DNA of 19,275 bases from Candidatus Neomicrothrix sp. UBA825 (GCA_002295705.1 DBHP01000003.1:1-19275); one strand, 5' to 3'; positions 1 through 8,612 are shown, counted from the first letter of the stretch. The notes: generated by a model from the letters alone, not told the origin. Numbers and translations are program-made.

Positions 1-606
1 CCCTCTCCTGAGAAACGAGTGCTAGATTACTTTCCGAAATTTGATGAAGTTCTTGCGGTCGATTCAGGCTTTGACAACGCCACATCTCTTGGCATAGTGC
101 CCGATGTTGTCATAGGAGATCTAGATTCAATATCAGCCGGCGGTCTGGAAACTGTGGAAAAAAAATCTATTGAGATAATTTCATTCCCGGAAAATAAGGA
201 TAAATCTGACCTAGAGCTGGCGATATTGCATGCCAGTAGAACTTGTGGATCAGTCACAATTGTGGATTCCGGTGGCGGTCGGGTAGATCATATGTGGGGC
301 GTGTTTTCAGCTATGGTGTCTAATGCTAATTCAATGATTTCTTGTGAAGCTTTTGTTGGCTCTTCTTATGTCAAAGTTGTAAGAGATGCTCATGAAGTAA
401 AGCCGTTAGCTAGCAATTTGGTTTCGATATTTCCATTCGGTGGAATTGCAGAAGGTGTGTCCTTGTCAGGGTTTCGATGGAATTTAAATCATGAGACTTT
501 AAATCCTGGATCAACACGTGGCTTAAGTAATGAAATTGTGGACCGCTCTGGAAATATTTCCGTTCAAAAGGGAGTTTTGTTAGTAATTCAACCAGACCTG
601 TACTAA
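1..606 (+). CDS. Thiamine pyrophosphokinase (thiamine diphosphokinase), 5' end cut by window
   Basis: The product transfers pyrophosphate from ATP to thiamine to make the cofactor thiamine diphosphate in the cytoplasm. Visible family motifs are a VDSGFDNA stretch, then GDLDS (nt 115-129), then KDKSDLELA as the substrate and Mg/ATP-binding region, then GGGRVDH, and near the C-terminus SNEIVDRSGNISV as in the C-terminal thiamine-binding sandwich domain. The reading frame is open to base 1. The N-terminal Rossmann strand with its usual Gly-Gly motif is missing, so the gene almost certainly begins upstream and the GTG at 19 is internal. About 201 residues are present, against roughly 210-240 for the family. 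The stop TAA (604-606) overlaps the stop of the converging ABC ATPase gene. A run of eight A at 158-165 lies in frame and does not disrupt the gene. Confidence 0.88.
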   Translation, partial: PSPEKRVLDYFPKFDEVLAVDSGFDNATSLGIVPDVVIGDLDSISAGGLETVEKKSIEIISFPENKDKSDLELAILHASRTCGSVTIVDSGGGRVDHMWGVFSAMVSNANSMISCEAFVGSSYVKVVRDAHEVKPLASNLVSIFPFGGIAEGVSLSGFRWNLNHETLNPGSTRGLSNEIVDRSGNISVQKGVLLVIQPDLY

Positions 607-1397
607 CCAATTGTTGATTGTGCGCTCCATCGGCCGTTAAACTCTCTGATGTCTAAATCAATTCCGAAGCATTTCGAGAGATTCTCTGAATTCAGCTTTT
701 CACTAATCGGTCCGGATTCCATGGTTGAGCCCTCTTTTAAAAATAATATATGGCTGAAACCTTTAGGAATCTCCTCAACATGGTGGGTAACCATGACCAC
801 TGGAGGAGATGAGCTTTCAGAAACTAAGGCGGATAATGATTGCATCAATTCCTCGCGACTTGGTAAGTCGAGCCCCGATGCGGGTTCATCAAGTAATAGA
901 AGCTTAGGGTCACTCATTAGGCTTCTAGCCAAAAGTGCTCTTTGCTTTTCCCCCGTAGATAGGGTTCCAAATCTTTGCTTTGCAAGGTGATTGATCCCGA
1001 GGGTCTCCATATGATCATGGGCTTTCAATTTATCTTCACTTGAATAGGTATGCCACCAAGGTTCAAGGGCCCCGTGTTTGGCGGTTATCACTACATCTTC
1101 CGTTATTAAATCAGGGCGAAGCAATTGCGAGATACCGTGACCAGTAAAACCCACCAGGTGCCTGATGCTTCGGATATCGCACGTGCCGAGAGTGTGCTCA
1201 AGAAGGGTTACAGATCCAGAGCTAGGATGTTCAAACATTGATGCTATTTTGAGAAGTGAGGTCTTCCCACAACCATTTGGCCCTAGTATCACCCAATTCT
1301 GATTTGAAAGGACTTCGAAATTCAGATCTCTTAGAAGATGCTTTCTATTTCGGGTAAGGTTAACGTCCGATAATTTAAGAATATTTTCAGGAACCAT
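603..1397 (-). CDS. Stand-alone ABC transporter ATP-binding protein (COG1119/ModF-like)
   Basis: This is a single ABC ATPase domain of 264 residues with no membrane part. Visible motifs are Walker A GPNGCGKTS (39-47), signature LSTGEKQ (146-152), Walker B LLLLDE (E171) and switch histidine H205 in VTHH. The C-terminal HVEEIPKGF stretch resembles the YlmA/ModF-like group of lone ATPases; I assign this from memory of the family only. The start ATG (1395-1397) lies inside the end of the upstream exporter gene (11-nt overlap), so it is probably co-translated with the exporter pair. No cognate permease or binding protein is present, and the substrate cannot be inferred. The 3' end overlaps the stop of the thiamine pyrophosphokinase gene on the other strand. 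Confidence 0.85.
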   Translation of the reverse strand: MVPENILKLSDVNLTRNRKHLLRDLNFEVLSNQNWVILGPNGCGKTSLLKIASMFEHPSSGSVTLLEHTLGTCDIRSIRHLVGFTGHGISQLLRPDLITEDVVITAKHGALEPWWHTYSSEDKLKAHDHMETLGINHLAKQRFGTLSTGEKQRALLARSLMSDPKLLLLDEPASGLDLPSREELMQSLSALVSESSSPPVVMVTHHVEEIPKGFSHILFLKEGSTMESGPISEKLNSENLSKCFGIDLDIREFNGRWSAQSTIG

Positions 1398-3303
1398 TGG
1401 ATCTCACCGTTTCTTGCCACTGGTTATGCATCTCAAAGTATGCTCCACCTACATTTAGGAGTTCTTGGTGACTGCCACTCTCAATAACTCTTCCGTTATC
1501 AACAACAAGGATTCTGTCAGCTCTCATAACAGTTGCTAATCGGTGCGCAACAATAATGGCGGACCTCCCGTCAAGGATGGCATCCAAAGCTTGCTCCACT
1601 TGGCTCTCTGATTGTAAGTCAAGATTAGAAGTGGCCTCGTCCAATACTAAAACTCTAGGTTTTGATAAAAAAGCTCGAGCTATGGCAATTAATTGACGTT
1701 CTCCAGCGCTCAGTGATGCACCACGCTCATGTATAACACTGTTAATTCCTTCAGGAAGAGAATTAACCATTGCCATAAGTCCTGATGCTTCAAGTGCTTC
1801 AATGACTTCACTATCTGAAACATTCGGCCTTGAGAATCCGACGTTATCTCTTATGGAACCAGCGAATAGAAACGGTTCTTGAGGAACGACACCTATTTGA
1901 CTCCGGAGCGAATTAAGTTGAACCTCCCTAACATCTATTCCGTCAATTAAGATTCTTCCCTTGGAGGGGTCATAAAATCGAGTTGCTAGTTTAGCGATAG
2001 TCGACTTTCCGCCTCCAGTTGGTCCAACGATGGCAATTGTTTCCCCTGCCTTAATGGATAGATTTATATTTTTGAGAACAGGTGTTTGGTCGTTATAAGA
2101 AAAATCAACATTCTCAAAGATAATTTCACCCTGAATCTCAGGAATTGGTTGAGCAGATGGGTACTCAGGAACAGACGGTGTTGTCCCTAATAAGTCTCGC
2201 AGTTTTGAAACTGCCGCCTGACCTTGCTGATACCCATTGTATAGCTGAGTCAATGTTTGGATCGGAGTAAAAAAAGCTCCTAAATATAGTAGGAACGCTG
2301 TCAGTTCACCTATCTCAAGTTCCCCGTTTAGTACCATGCGGCCACCTACAATGAGGACTAGTGCCCTCCCGAGGATCGCTATGGCTTCTGTTCCAGGTGT
2401 GTAAACAGATGCTGCTTGAACTGCTTCTAGGTTTGCATCTTTGTGTTCCCCAACGATATTTGTGTGTTTAGTGACGTTATGCTTTCGTCGGTTATGTGCT
2501 GTGATGATACGTATTCCAGCTAGGCTCTCTTGGAGATCTGACAAAACTTCGCTTATTTTGTCGCGGACAGTCTTATAGGCTTTTGATGACTTTCTTCGAA
2601 ACCATTCGCTCAGAATAATTGTTATTGGAACCACTGCTAGCAAAGTGATTAAAGCAAGTTTGAGATTAAGGAACAACAAGATGACAGTTATAACAATCAC
2701 TGTTAAACCCTGTACGGCAAAATTTACTAAACCTTCTTGGAAGAGCTGGGACAAAGCCTCGATATCACTGGTCATTCTAGTCATCAGCACGCCAGCCTTT
2801 TCATTTGTGTAGAAATCAAGTGACTGTCTTTGAAGGTGGCTGAAAACTTTAATACGTAAATTTTTCATTAACCGTTCACCCAGAGATCCCGTATAGCGAA
2901 TTCTGTACCAAGCACTTAGTGAATGAAGTAAAATGCTGCCAAGGTAGGTTACGGAAACTGCGATAAGTACTCCCTTGTTGCCCGCAACAACTCCTTCGTC
3001 AATGCCAAATTTTGTCAATAAGGGCCCTGCTTGAAGCAATATGCTTTCTCCGATGACCAATATCATCGCAAAGAGTAATTTCCATTTGTGATCGCCCAAA
3101 AAGCTGCGGAGAGTGAAAGGAACCTCTGGACTTATGAAATGGTTAAAGTCCACTGGCGGCAATTCATGAACCGGCTCCCGCTTCAGAACTCGCTTAACTT
3201 TATCCTGCAAGTGGCCGGGGACTCCAGCATGAGGAAGGCCTGCGTCGCGCGACGAGGTGACAGAATTTGCTCCTCCAAAGCCGATGGGTGGTCCAAAACC
3301 CAT
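1387..3303 (-). CDS. ABC exporter half-transporter, canonical ATPase subunit (permease-ATPase fusion)
   Basis: This 638-residue type IV ABC exporter subunit has a Gly/Pro-rich N-terminus, then six predicted membrane helices spread over about residues 70-345, then a nucleotide-binding domain. Walker A is GPTGGGKST (427-435, K433), signature LSAGE (531-535), Walker B ends D555-E556, and the switch histidine is H587 (AHRLAT). It therefore keeps the catalytic Glu and His but has a deviant signature (LSAGE for LSGGQ). It follows its partner with a TAATG stop/start overlap (3301-3305), which supports both the start and co-expression. Together they look like a heterodimeric exporter of the TM287/288, BmrCD or TmrAB kind, which moves lipids or hydrophobic compounds outward. 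The substrate is unknown. Confidence 0.9.
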   Translation of the reverse strand: MGFGPPIGFGGANSVTSSRDAGLPHAGVPGHLQDKVKRVLKREPVHELPPVDFNHFISPEVPFTLRSFLGDHKWKLLFAMILVIGESILLQAGPLLTKFGIDEGVVAGNKGVLIAVSVTYLGSILLHSLSAWYRIRYTGSLGERLMKNLRIKVFSHLQRQSLDFYTNEKAGVLMTRMTSDIEALSQLFQEGLVNFAVQGLTVIVITVILLFLNLKLALITLLAVVPITIILSEWFRRKSSKAYKTVRDKISEVLSDLQESLAGIRIITAHNRRKHNVTKHTNIVGEHKDANLEAVQAASVYTPGTEAIAILGRALVLIVGGRMVLNGELEIGELTAFLLYLGAFFTPIQTLTQLYNGYQQGQAAVSKLRDLLGTTPSVPEYPSAQPIPEIQGEIIFENVDFSYNDQTPVLKNINLSIKAGETIAIVGPTGGGKSTIAKLATRFYDPSKGRILIDGIDVREVQLNSLRSQIGVVPQEPFLFAGSIRDNVGFSRPNVSDSEVIEALEASGLMAMVNSLPEGINSVIHERGASLSAGERQLIAIARAFLSKPRVLVLDEATSNLDLQSESQVEQALDAILDGRSAIIVAHRLATVMRADRILVVDNGRVIESGSHQELLNVGGAYFEMHNQWQETVRSNGS

Positions 3304-5147
3304 TAGCTGATCCCCGTTACGGTCTCTGAATTACTTTCGGAGATAATTGAGGCATAAGCGGCGTTTCGACTTAACAAAGAACTGTGAGATCCTTCGTCCG
3401 TGATAGCGCCGCCTTCAAGGAAGACAATCCTGTCTGCTAAAGCAATTGTCGACACGCGTTGGGCTATTAGGAGAGTGGTGGTTTCTTCTAAACTCGTCTT
3501 AAGCGATTCGTGTATCAAGGACTCTACGCCAACATCTATAGCGCTGGTCGCATCATCCAGTATCAAAACACTTGGCTTTTCCAATAAACACCTAGCTAAA
3601 GCTATTCGCTGTCTTTGTCCTCCCGATAATGTATAGCCACGCTCTCCCACAACAGTAGAGAACCCAGACTCTAGATCTGTAATAAAGCCCAAAGCCTGTG
3701 CTTTCTTTGCAGCTTCGTAGATTTCTGATTCAGACGCATCAGGCTTTCCATACGAGATATTTTCGGAGATGCTTGTCGAGAAGAGAAAAGGTTCATCAAA
3801 GACAATGCCTATTTGTTGCCGTAACGAGTGCAACTGAATTGTTTTGATATCAACACCATCAATTAAAATTGACCCAGAATCGACGTCATAAAAGCGAGTG
3901 AGGAGACGGGCAATCGTTGATTTTCCGGATCCAGTCATACCGACAATTGCTACTTTTTCTCCTGCCCTGATAGACAGGTCCAAATTTGTTATGATTTCTG
4001 ATTTCGCATGATGTTCCTTCTTTGCGTCTTGTGACCCGGCTCCGCTATAGGAGAAATTTACATCCTGAAAGCGGATAGAGTCCCTAACTCCAGTTAACTT
4101 AACTGCCGATGGCAAATCAGTGATCTCAGGCTTTTCATCGAGTACTTCAAAGATTCTAGTGGCGGAAGCAGATGCCCTTTGAGTCTGGAGGAGCAGAAAT
4201 CCAAACATCCGGAATGGTGCTTGAAGCATTATCACGTAAGCATTGAAAGCGAATAACGTTCCAATTGAAACTTGACCATCTATTGCTAATAGTCCTCCAT
4301 AGAAAAGAACTATTGCCATGCCGACTCTTGGAAGGGCCTCAATTATTGGATTAAACTTAGCCCTCTCTTTGATAGTTTGAATATTAACCCACTCAATATG
4401 ACGAGCAGCCTTTTGTAGAAGGCCGACCTGTTGTTTCTCTGCGGCGAATGATTTGACGACCCTTGTCCCGTTGATGTTTTCATCAACGATTGTTGCTAGC
4501 TCAGCTAAACGGGCTTGACTAACCCACGTTAAGGGGAAGACCGAGTGCCTCAACTTCTGGCCAAAAAAATAGACACCGGGAAGAGTGCACAATGCAACCA
4601 AGGTTAAAGGTATGTGTAGGGTCATCATGAAACAAAAAGCAAGAATAAACGAGATGATGCTCATGCCTATTAGAGGCCCAAAAGCAAGAAGGACCTGAAT
4701 AGACCTTATGTCACTATTTGCCCTTGAAATGACTTGACCGGATTGCGTTCTATCAAAGTAGGCAAAGCTCAACCTCGTCAGATGACTATAAAGCAGCGCG
4801 CGCAAATCTGTTTCGACACCCCAAGCGACTCTGAATAATGAGATTCGATACAATGCACCCGTCGCAAATCGCCCTAACCCAACAATAATTAGTATGAGTG
4901 CCCATATTGTAAGGCTTTTTCTATTGCCGGCGATTGTAGAATCAATTGCCTCTTTAGCTATCGCAGGAACTGCAACATTAAGTATCAAGGCTACCGATCC
5001 AACGCACACTCCAATTATTAGGGGCCTTCTATGAGATCTAGCTATGGGCATAAGCCGTTTGATCCAGCCAAGGTCGGTATTGGGGTTTATAGAGTTTTTA
5101 GGGGGCGGGTAATTCCCAGAAGTGTGATGCTGTTGAGATTCAGTCAT
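3303..5147 (-). CDS. ABC exporter half-transporter with degenerate ATPase site
   Basis: This 614-residue subunit is the first gene of the minus-strand operon. Membrane helices span about residues 40-335, followed by the ATPase domain. Walker A is GMTGSGKST (403-411, K409) and the signature is canonical LSGGQ (507-511). The residue after Walker B is Asp (D532 in DDATSAID) in place of the catalytic Glu, and the switch residue is Gln (Q563 in IAQRVST) in place of His. These two changes are the hallmark of the non-hydrolysing site of heterodimeric exporters. The partner is the next gene downstream, joined by a 1-nt stop/start overlap. The start ATG at 5145-5147 has no strong Shine-Dalgarno, only AAAGG about 10 nt upstream. 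Substrate unknown; multidrug or lipid export is the usual family role. Confidence 0.9.
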   Translation of the reverse strand: MTESQQHHTSGNYPPPKNSINPNTDLGWIKRLMPIARSHRRPLIIGVCVGSVALILNVAVPAIAKEAIDSTIAGNRKSLTIWALILIIVGLGRFATGALYRISLFRVAWGVETDLRALLYSHLTRLSFAYFDRTQSGQVISRANSDIRSIQVLLAFGPLIGMSIISFILAFCFMMTLHIPLTLVALCTLPGVYFFGQKLRHSVFPLTWVSQARLAELATIVDENINGTRVVKSFAAEKQQVGLLQKAARHIEWVNIQTIKERAKFNPIIEALPRVGMAIVLFYGGLLAIDGQVSIGTLFAFNAYVIMLQAPFRMFGFLLLQTQRASASATRIFEVLDEKPEITDLPSAVKLTGVRDSIRFQDVNFSYSGAGSQDAKKEHHAKSEIITNLDLSIRAGEKVAIVGMTGSGKSTIARLLTRFYDVDSGSILIDGVDIKTIQLHSLRQQIGIVFDEPFLFSTSISENISYGKPDASESEIYEAAKKAQALGFITDLESGFSTVVGERGYTLSGGQRQRIALARCLLEKPSVLILDDATSAIDVGVESLIHESLKTSLEETTTLLIAQRVSTIALADRIVFLEGGAITDEGSHSSLLSRNAAYASIISESNSETVTGIS

Positions 5148-5283
5148 ATCTAAAATGCCTTTAAGCTGCTATTACACCGTAGACCAAAAGCTCACTCTCT
5201 AAATGGTTGGACGGGGTAATTGTGTCATAGACAATGACTAAAGACAGATAGATTTCTGGGTAAAAGACTTTCAGTGGGGTAAT
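5148..5283. promoter_or_regulatory. Divergent intergenic region between the ABC exporter operon and the CNNM operon
   Basis: This 136-bp gap separates divergent operons and should hold both promoters. On the + strand, TTGGAC (5207-5212) and GACAAT (5230-5235) are spaced 17 nt and are a weak -35/-10 candidate. GGGG (5276-5279), 4 nt before the ATG at 5284, may act as ribosome binding site. On the minus strand I see no convincing promoter. I see no small gene, riboswitch-like fold or Mg-sensor leader here, although the gap is too short to hold a large one. Confidence 0.3.
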
Positions 5284-6645
5284 ATGGATGTCTCTGAAGG
5301 AGTTGCTATAAGTACTGAAGTAGGTCTGGTATTAATTGCAGTAATGGTGATTGCAACTGCATTCTTTGTTGCAGCCGAGTTTGCTCTGGTTGCCAGTAAC
5401 CGAAAGAAAATTGAAGATGAAGCAACTAACGGAGTGAGATCATCTCAAGTCGTCTTGGAACTAATAAAGAACCTCTCTTATCATTTGACAGGAGCTCAGC
5501 TTGGGATCACTATCACTGCCGTAGTGCTTGGCTTCATAGCTGAACCAACTATCGCCAAACTCATCGAGCAGCCACTTACTGATCTTTTCGGTAGCGGGCT
5601 AGCTCAGCCTATATCTTTGGTGGTCGCTATAAGTTTGGTGACTTTCTTGACGATGGTAGTTGGTGAGCTGATACCAAAAAACATTGCTATCGCCAAGCCA
5701 AACAAGATGGCCCGAATGCTTGCAAAACCTTTCAAAATTTATAGTTTTCTCGCAAAGCCTATCATCTACATCAGCGACGGGACTGCAAACAAATTGACGC
5801 GTTCACTTGGGGTGGAGCCAACAGAAGAGCTTGATCATACGCCAAGTATTGAGGACCTTGACTTAGCTATAAAAGTTTCGGGCGAGGAAGGAACTCTTGC
5901 CCAACGGAAGGTAGATTTGCTTTCGAAGTCAATGAAATTTGCATCCAGACAAGCAAACGACGTGATGACCCCAAGAGTTTCTTTGCACTCACTACAAGCT
6001 AAGTCAAGTGTTGAGGATTTGATCGCTTTGAGTCTTGAAACAGGTCACTCAAGGTTTCCGGTCACATTAGGTGATTTAGATAATGTGCTCGGAGTGGTGC
6101 ATGTGAAATCTGCGCTCTCTGTTAATCCCGAGCACCGTTCGCAAATACGAGTCACTGAGGTAATGAGTGATGTGATTGCTGTTCCAGAGACCAGAAATCT
6201 AATTTCTGTCATGGCAGACATGAGAAAGGAGCGCAAGCCGATAGCGATTGTTGTAGACGAACATGGAGGGACTGAAGGACTAGTTTCCGTTGAGGACATT
6301 CTCGAAGAAATAGTAGGCGAAATTGAAGATGAATATGACGCAATTGAGCAACCACAACAGACAGCAGCCGAAGGAATCTTCACACTGGCAGGAAATCTTC
6401 GTCTAGATGAGGTTGAAGATATATGCGGTTTAACCTTTGAGGAAAAACCGTACGAAACAATAGCAGGTTTTGTTCTCGACCAACTCCAAAGGGTTCCAAG
6501 TGTTGGAGAAGTTTTCCGCTACAGGTATTGGAAAATTGAAGTTCTTGAAATGGACAAACTACGAATTGCGACTGTCCGGCTAACGAGTCCACCATTCCGG
6601 TCAATCAGGGTTGAAGGAAACGTTAGCGAACGGGAGCAGCTATGA
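5284..6645 (+). CDS. CNNM/CorC-type membrane protein (DUF21-CBS-CBS-CorC_HlyC)
   Basis: This 453-residue protein belongs to the CNNM/CorB family (older name: hemolysin-like, HlyC/CorC), linked to Mg2+ or Co2+ export. The N-terminal DUF21 membrane domain (about 10-200) has a first hydrophobic helix, an AAEFAL stretch and the conserved GELIPK motif (127-132). A CBS pair follows (about 215-340; MTPRVSLHSL, then VVDEHGGTEGLVSVEDILEEIVGEIEDE). A C-terminal CorC_HlyC domain follows (about 360-445). Length and domain order are those of a complete family member. Its stop overlaps the start of a shorter paralogue by ATGA, so the two are probably made together. A GGGG at 5276-5279 is the likely ribosome binding site. 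The transported ion cannot be proved from sequence. Confidence 0.9.
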   Translation: MDVSEGVAISTEVGLVLIAVMVIATAFFVAAEFALVASNRKKIEDEATNGVRSSQVVLELIKNLSYHLTGAQLGITITAVVLGFIAEPTIAKLIEQPLTDLFGSGLAQPISLVVAISLVTFLTMVVGELIPKNIAIAKPNKMARMLAKPFKIYSFLAKPIIYISDGTANKLTRSLGVEPTEELDHTPSIEDLDLAIKVSGEEGTLAQRKVDLLSKSMKFASRQANDVMTPRVSLHSLQAKSSVEDLIALSLETGHSRFPVTLGDLDNVLGVVHVKSALSVNPEHRSQIRVTEVMSDVIAVPETRNLISVMADMRKERKPIAIVVDEHGGTEGLVSVEDILEEIVGEIEDEYDAIEQPQQTAAEGIFTLAGNLRLDEVEDICGLTFEEKPYETIAGFVLDQLQRVPSVGEVFRYRYWKIEVLEMDKLRIATVRLTSPPFRSIRVEGNVSEREQL

Positions 6646-7703
6646 TCTTGACTCTCACAGCGATTCTAATAACGATATTACTAATACTATTAAATGGTAT
6701 TTTCGTTGCTGTTGAGTTTGCTGTTGTCACATCCAAAAGATCAAAGATGCAGGCTTTAGCAGAAACGGGTGATAGACCTTCACGGTTAGCGCTTGACCTT
6801 ATGACGAATCTCCCCTTGTCAATCTCTGGCGCCCAATTAGGCATTACCGTAACTTCTCTAGGCTTAGGTTTGGTAGCAGAACCGGCATTTGCAAAGGTTA
6901 TAGAGCATTTCATCACGGAGCCTTTGGGGATGCCTAAAACACTTTCTCACGCAATCGCTTTTAGCTTTGCCTTATTCATAGTTGTCTTTATGCACATGGT
7001 TATAGGTGAGATGGTTCCCAAAAATCTAGCCTTGACTAATCCCGAAACGGTTTTGTGTAAGGTCGCCCGACCTCACCGGTCATTCGTAATTATCTTCCGT
7101 CCTGTAATTTGGTTCCTTAATAAGGTTTCAAGCTTGCTTCTTAAACCCTTTGGCATCGATCAGGTTGACGAACTTGGAAATGCGTATACGGCGAAAGAGT
7201 TGCATAAATTAATCGGAGAGGTGAGGTCAGGAGGTGACCTTGGTCAGGGTGAGCATGATATTTTGGCGGGAGCACTCCTTTTCCAAGACCAGCACATCCA
7301 ATCAGCAATGATTCCTTGGGATAGCGTTATCAGTGTTAAAGAGGATGACACCATTGAAAATATTACTCTCATAGCGATCGAGAGCGGGCACAGCCGCCTA
7401 CCTGTTTGCTTCGGAGAAACTGTTCGTGGATTCTTTCATGTGAAAGACCTTCTTCATAGGGAAAAGGAAATAAAAGAAACTGCTTTGATCGCTAAGATCA
7501 CTAGAGAGATATTAATAGTGTCACCTGACAGCACCTTAGATGATTTGCTAAGAGAGATGCGGGAAACACAGATACATTTTGCGCTAGTTGGGGAATCAGA
7601 TAGCCACTTCGTCGGGGTGATAACACTGGAGGATGTCCTTGAGGCAATTGTCGGCGAAATTGTTGACGAATCCGACAAAGTTTATACGGAAGAGCGGGGA
7701 TAG
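6642..7703 (+). CDS. CNNM-type membrane protein, short paralogue lacking the CorC_HlyC domain
   Basis: This 353-residue protein is a paralogue of the preceding gene. The DUF21 membrane domain (about 1-185) carries AVEFAVVTS near the N-terminus and GEMVPK (122-127). A CBS pair (about 205-345) ends VITLEDVLEAIVGEIVDE. The protein stops there and has no CorC_HlyC domain, unlike its neighbour. The ATGA overlap (6642-6645) couples translation to the upstream gene. Tandem long and short CNNM pairs occur in other actinobacteria, and a heteromeric complex is a reasonable inference because CNNM/CorB proteins act as dimers. The stop TAG (7701-7703) lies 5 nt from the end of the converging fabI gene. 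Metal ion efflux is the likely role, from family knowledge only. Confidence 0.87.
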   Translation: MILTLTAILITILLILLNGIFVAVEFAVVTSKRSKMQALAETGDRPSRLALDLMTNLPLSISGAQLGITVTSLGLGLVAEPAFAKVIEHFITEPLGMPKTLSHAIAFSFALFIVVFMHMVIGEMVPKNLALTNPETVLCKVARPHRSFVIIFRPVIWFLNKVSSLLLKPFGIDQVDELGNAYTAKELHKLIGEVRSGGDLGQGEHDILAGALLFQDQHIQSAMIPWDSVISVKEDDTIENITLIAIESGHSRLPVCFGETVRGFFHVKDLLHREKEIKETALIAKITREILIVSPDSTLDDLLREMRETQIHFALVGESDSHFVGVITLEDVLEAIVGEIVDESDKVYTEERG

Positions 7704-7710
7704 GATCCCT
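7696..7710. terminator. Small hairpin between convergent stop codons (possible bidirectional terminator)
   Basis: GGGAT (7697-7701) pairs with ATCCC (7705-7709) across an AGG loop, with an extra G-T pair outside. It spans the stop codons of the short CNNM gene and of fabI. Neither strand has a following T-run, so this is not a canonical intrinsic terminator. Confidence 0.2.
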
Positions 7711-8476
7711 AAGCGCCTATTGCGTGATACCCGCCATCAACATGGATCATGCTTCCAGTCGTCATCGGAAACCATTCGGAGAGAAGTGCTACACAAGCAC
7801 GGGCTACTGGAGCCGAGTCTTTAACGTCCCAACCTAAAGGGGCTTTGCTATCCCAAGCATCTTCAAATTCTTTAAATCCAGGGATTGATTTCGCAGCCAT
7901 AGTTCGTATCGGTCCGGCTGTTACTAAATTTACTCGAATATTTTCGGGTCCCAAAGAACGAGCAAGGTATCGGGATGCAGACTCGAGAGCTGCTTTTGCT
8001 ACACCCATCCAGTTATACGCCGGCCAAGCGAAGCGGGCGTCAAAATCTAAGCCTACAATTGAACCCCCCTCCGTCATAAGGGGGGCGGTAGCTTCAGCTA
8101 CAGTCTTGAGCGAGTAGGACGAAATATTAAAACCAGGAGCTATGTCATCCCAACTTGCAGCAAAGAAGTCCTCACCTAGGCCTATCTCCGGCATAAATCC
8201 GATTGCGTGAAGAGCACCATCTACGCGTGCCCACTTTTCCTTTAGGCGATCGTGGACTTCTGAGACATGAGTCGGGTCCGTGACATCAAATTCTAAAACC
8301 TCGACGTCCCCTTCAAGCTTTTTAACTGTCCTTTCAGTAAGCCTTAAACCACGTCCTGCGCCAGTTACAACAATGTTAGCACCCTCATTAATCGCTAGTT
8401 GGGCTACCCCAAAAGCGAGACTAGCGTCAGTAAGAACTCCCGTGATTAAAATATTCTTATCCTGAAGTATCCCCAT
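7709..8476 (-). CDS. fabI: Enoyl-[acyl-carrier-protein] reductase (NADH), InhA/FabI type
   Basis: This enzyme performs the last step of each fatty-acid elongation cycle, reducing trans-2-enoyl-ACP with NAD(P)H. The protein is 255 residues. It opens with the FabI/InhA-type variant Rossmann motif GVLTDASLAFGVA (13-25). The catalytic pair is Y154 and K161 in PAYNWMGVAKAALES, very close to mycobacterial InhA. The C-terminal GSMIHVDGG is also typical. I chose the ATG at 8474-8476: GGAG lies 5 nt upstream (8482-8485), and family members begin directly with this stretch. The longer frame would need a TTG at 8507-8509 and adds 11 residues without family support. The gene stands alone on the minus strand, divergent from npdG. 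Close similarity to InhA suggests, but does not show, a preference for longer acyl chains. Confidence 0.92.
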   Translation of the reverse strand: MGILQDKNILITGVLTDASLAFGVAQLAINEGANIVVTGAGRGLRLTERTVKKLEGDVEVLEFDVTDPTHVSEVHDRLKEKWARVDGALHAIGFMPEIGLGEDFFAASWDDIAPGFNISSYSLKTVAEATAPLMTEGGSIVGLDFDARFAWPAYNWMGVAKAALESASRYLARSLGPENIRVNLVTAGPIRTMAAKSIPGFKEFEDAWDSKAPLGWDVKDSAPVARACVALLSEWFPMTTGSMIHVDGGYHAIGA

Positions 8477-8481
8477 TACCG

Positions 8482-8485
8482 CTCC
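8482..8485 (-). promoter_or_regulatory. Ribosome binding site that decides the fabI start
   Basis: GGAG on the minus strand lies 5 nt before the ATG at 8474-8476. The alternative TTG start at 8507-8509 has no comparable site. Confidence 0.6.
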
Positions 8486-8600
8486 GATGCATAGGCTCAC
8501 TTTAGACAATACATGAGTACGCCAAACATTTGAGGATTCCTAAATTCATTCTTACAAAAATAAATACAACGAAATCTGTCGGATTGAATGACTTCTCCGG

Positions 8601-8612
8601 TATGTTCTAGAC
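8601..8612 (+). promoter_or_regulatory. Putative leaderless promoter of npdG (-10 TATGTT)
   Basis: TATGTT (8601-8606) is followed by exactly 6 nt and then the ATG at 8613, so transcription would begin at or next to the start codon. No Shine-Dalgarno is visible. No -35 element is convincing, as is common for actinobacterial promoters. Confidence 0.5.

Noticed and set aside
158..165. Run of eight A in the thiamine pyrophosphokinase gene as a slippage or frameshift site
   Set aside because: The frame continues intact with conserved motifs on both sides; a similar run in pdxS (18289-18296) is also in frame.
8477..8509. 11-residue N-terminal extension of fabI from a TTG
   Set aside because: The ATG at 8474-8476 has GGAG at 5-nt spacing and matches where FabI/InhA proteins begin; the TTG has neither support.
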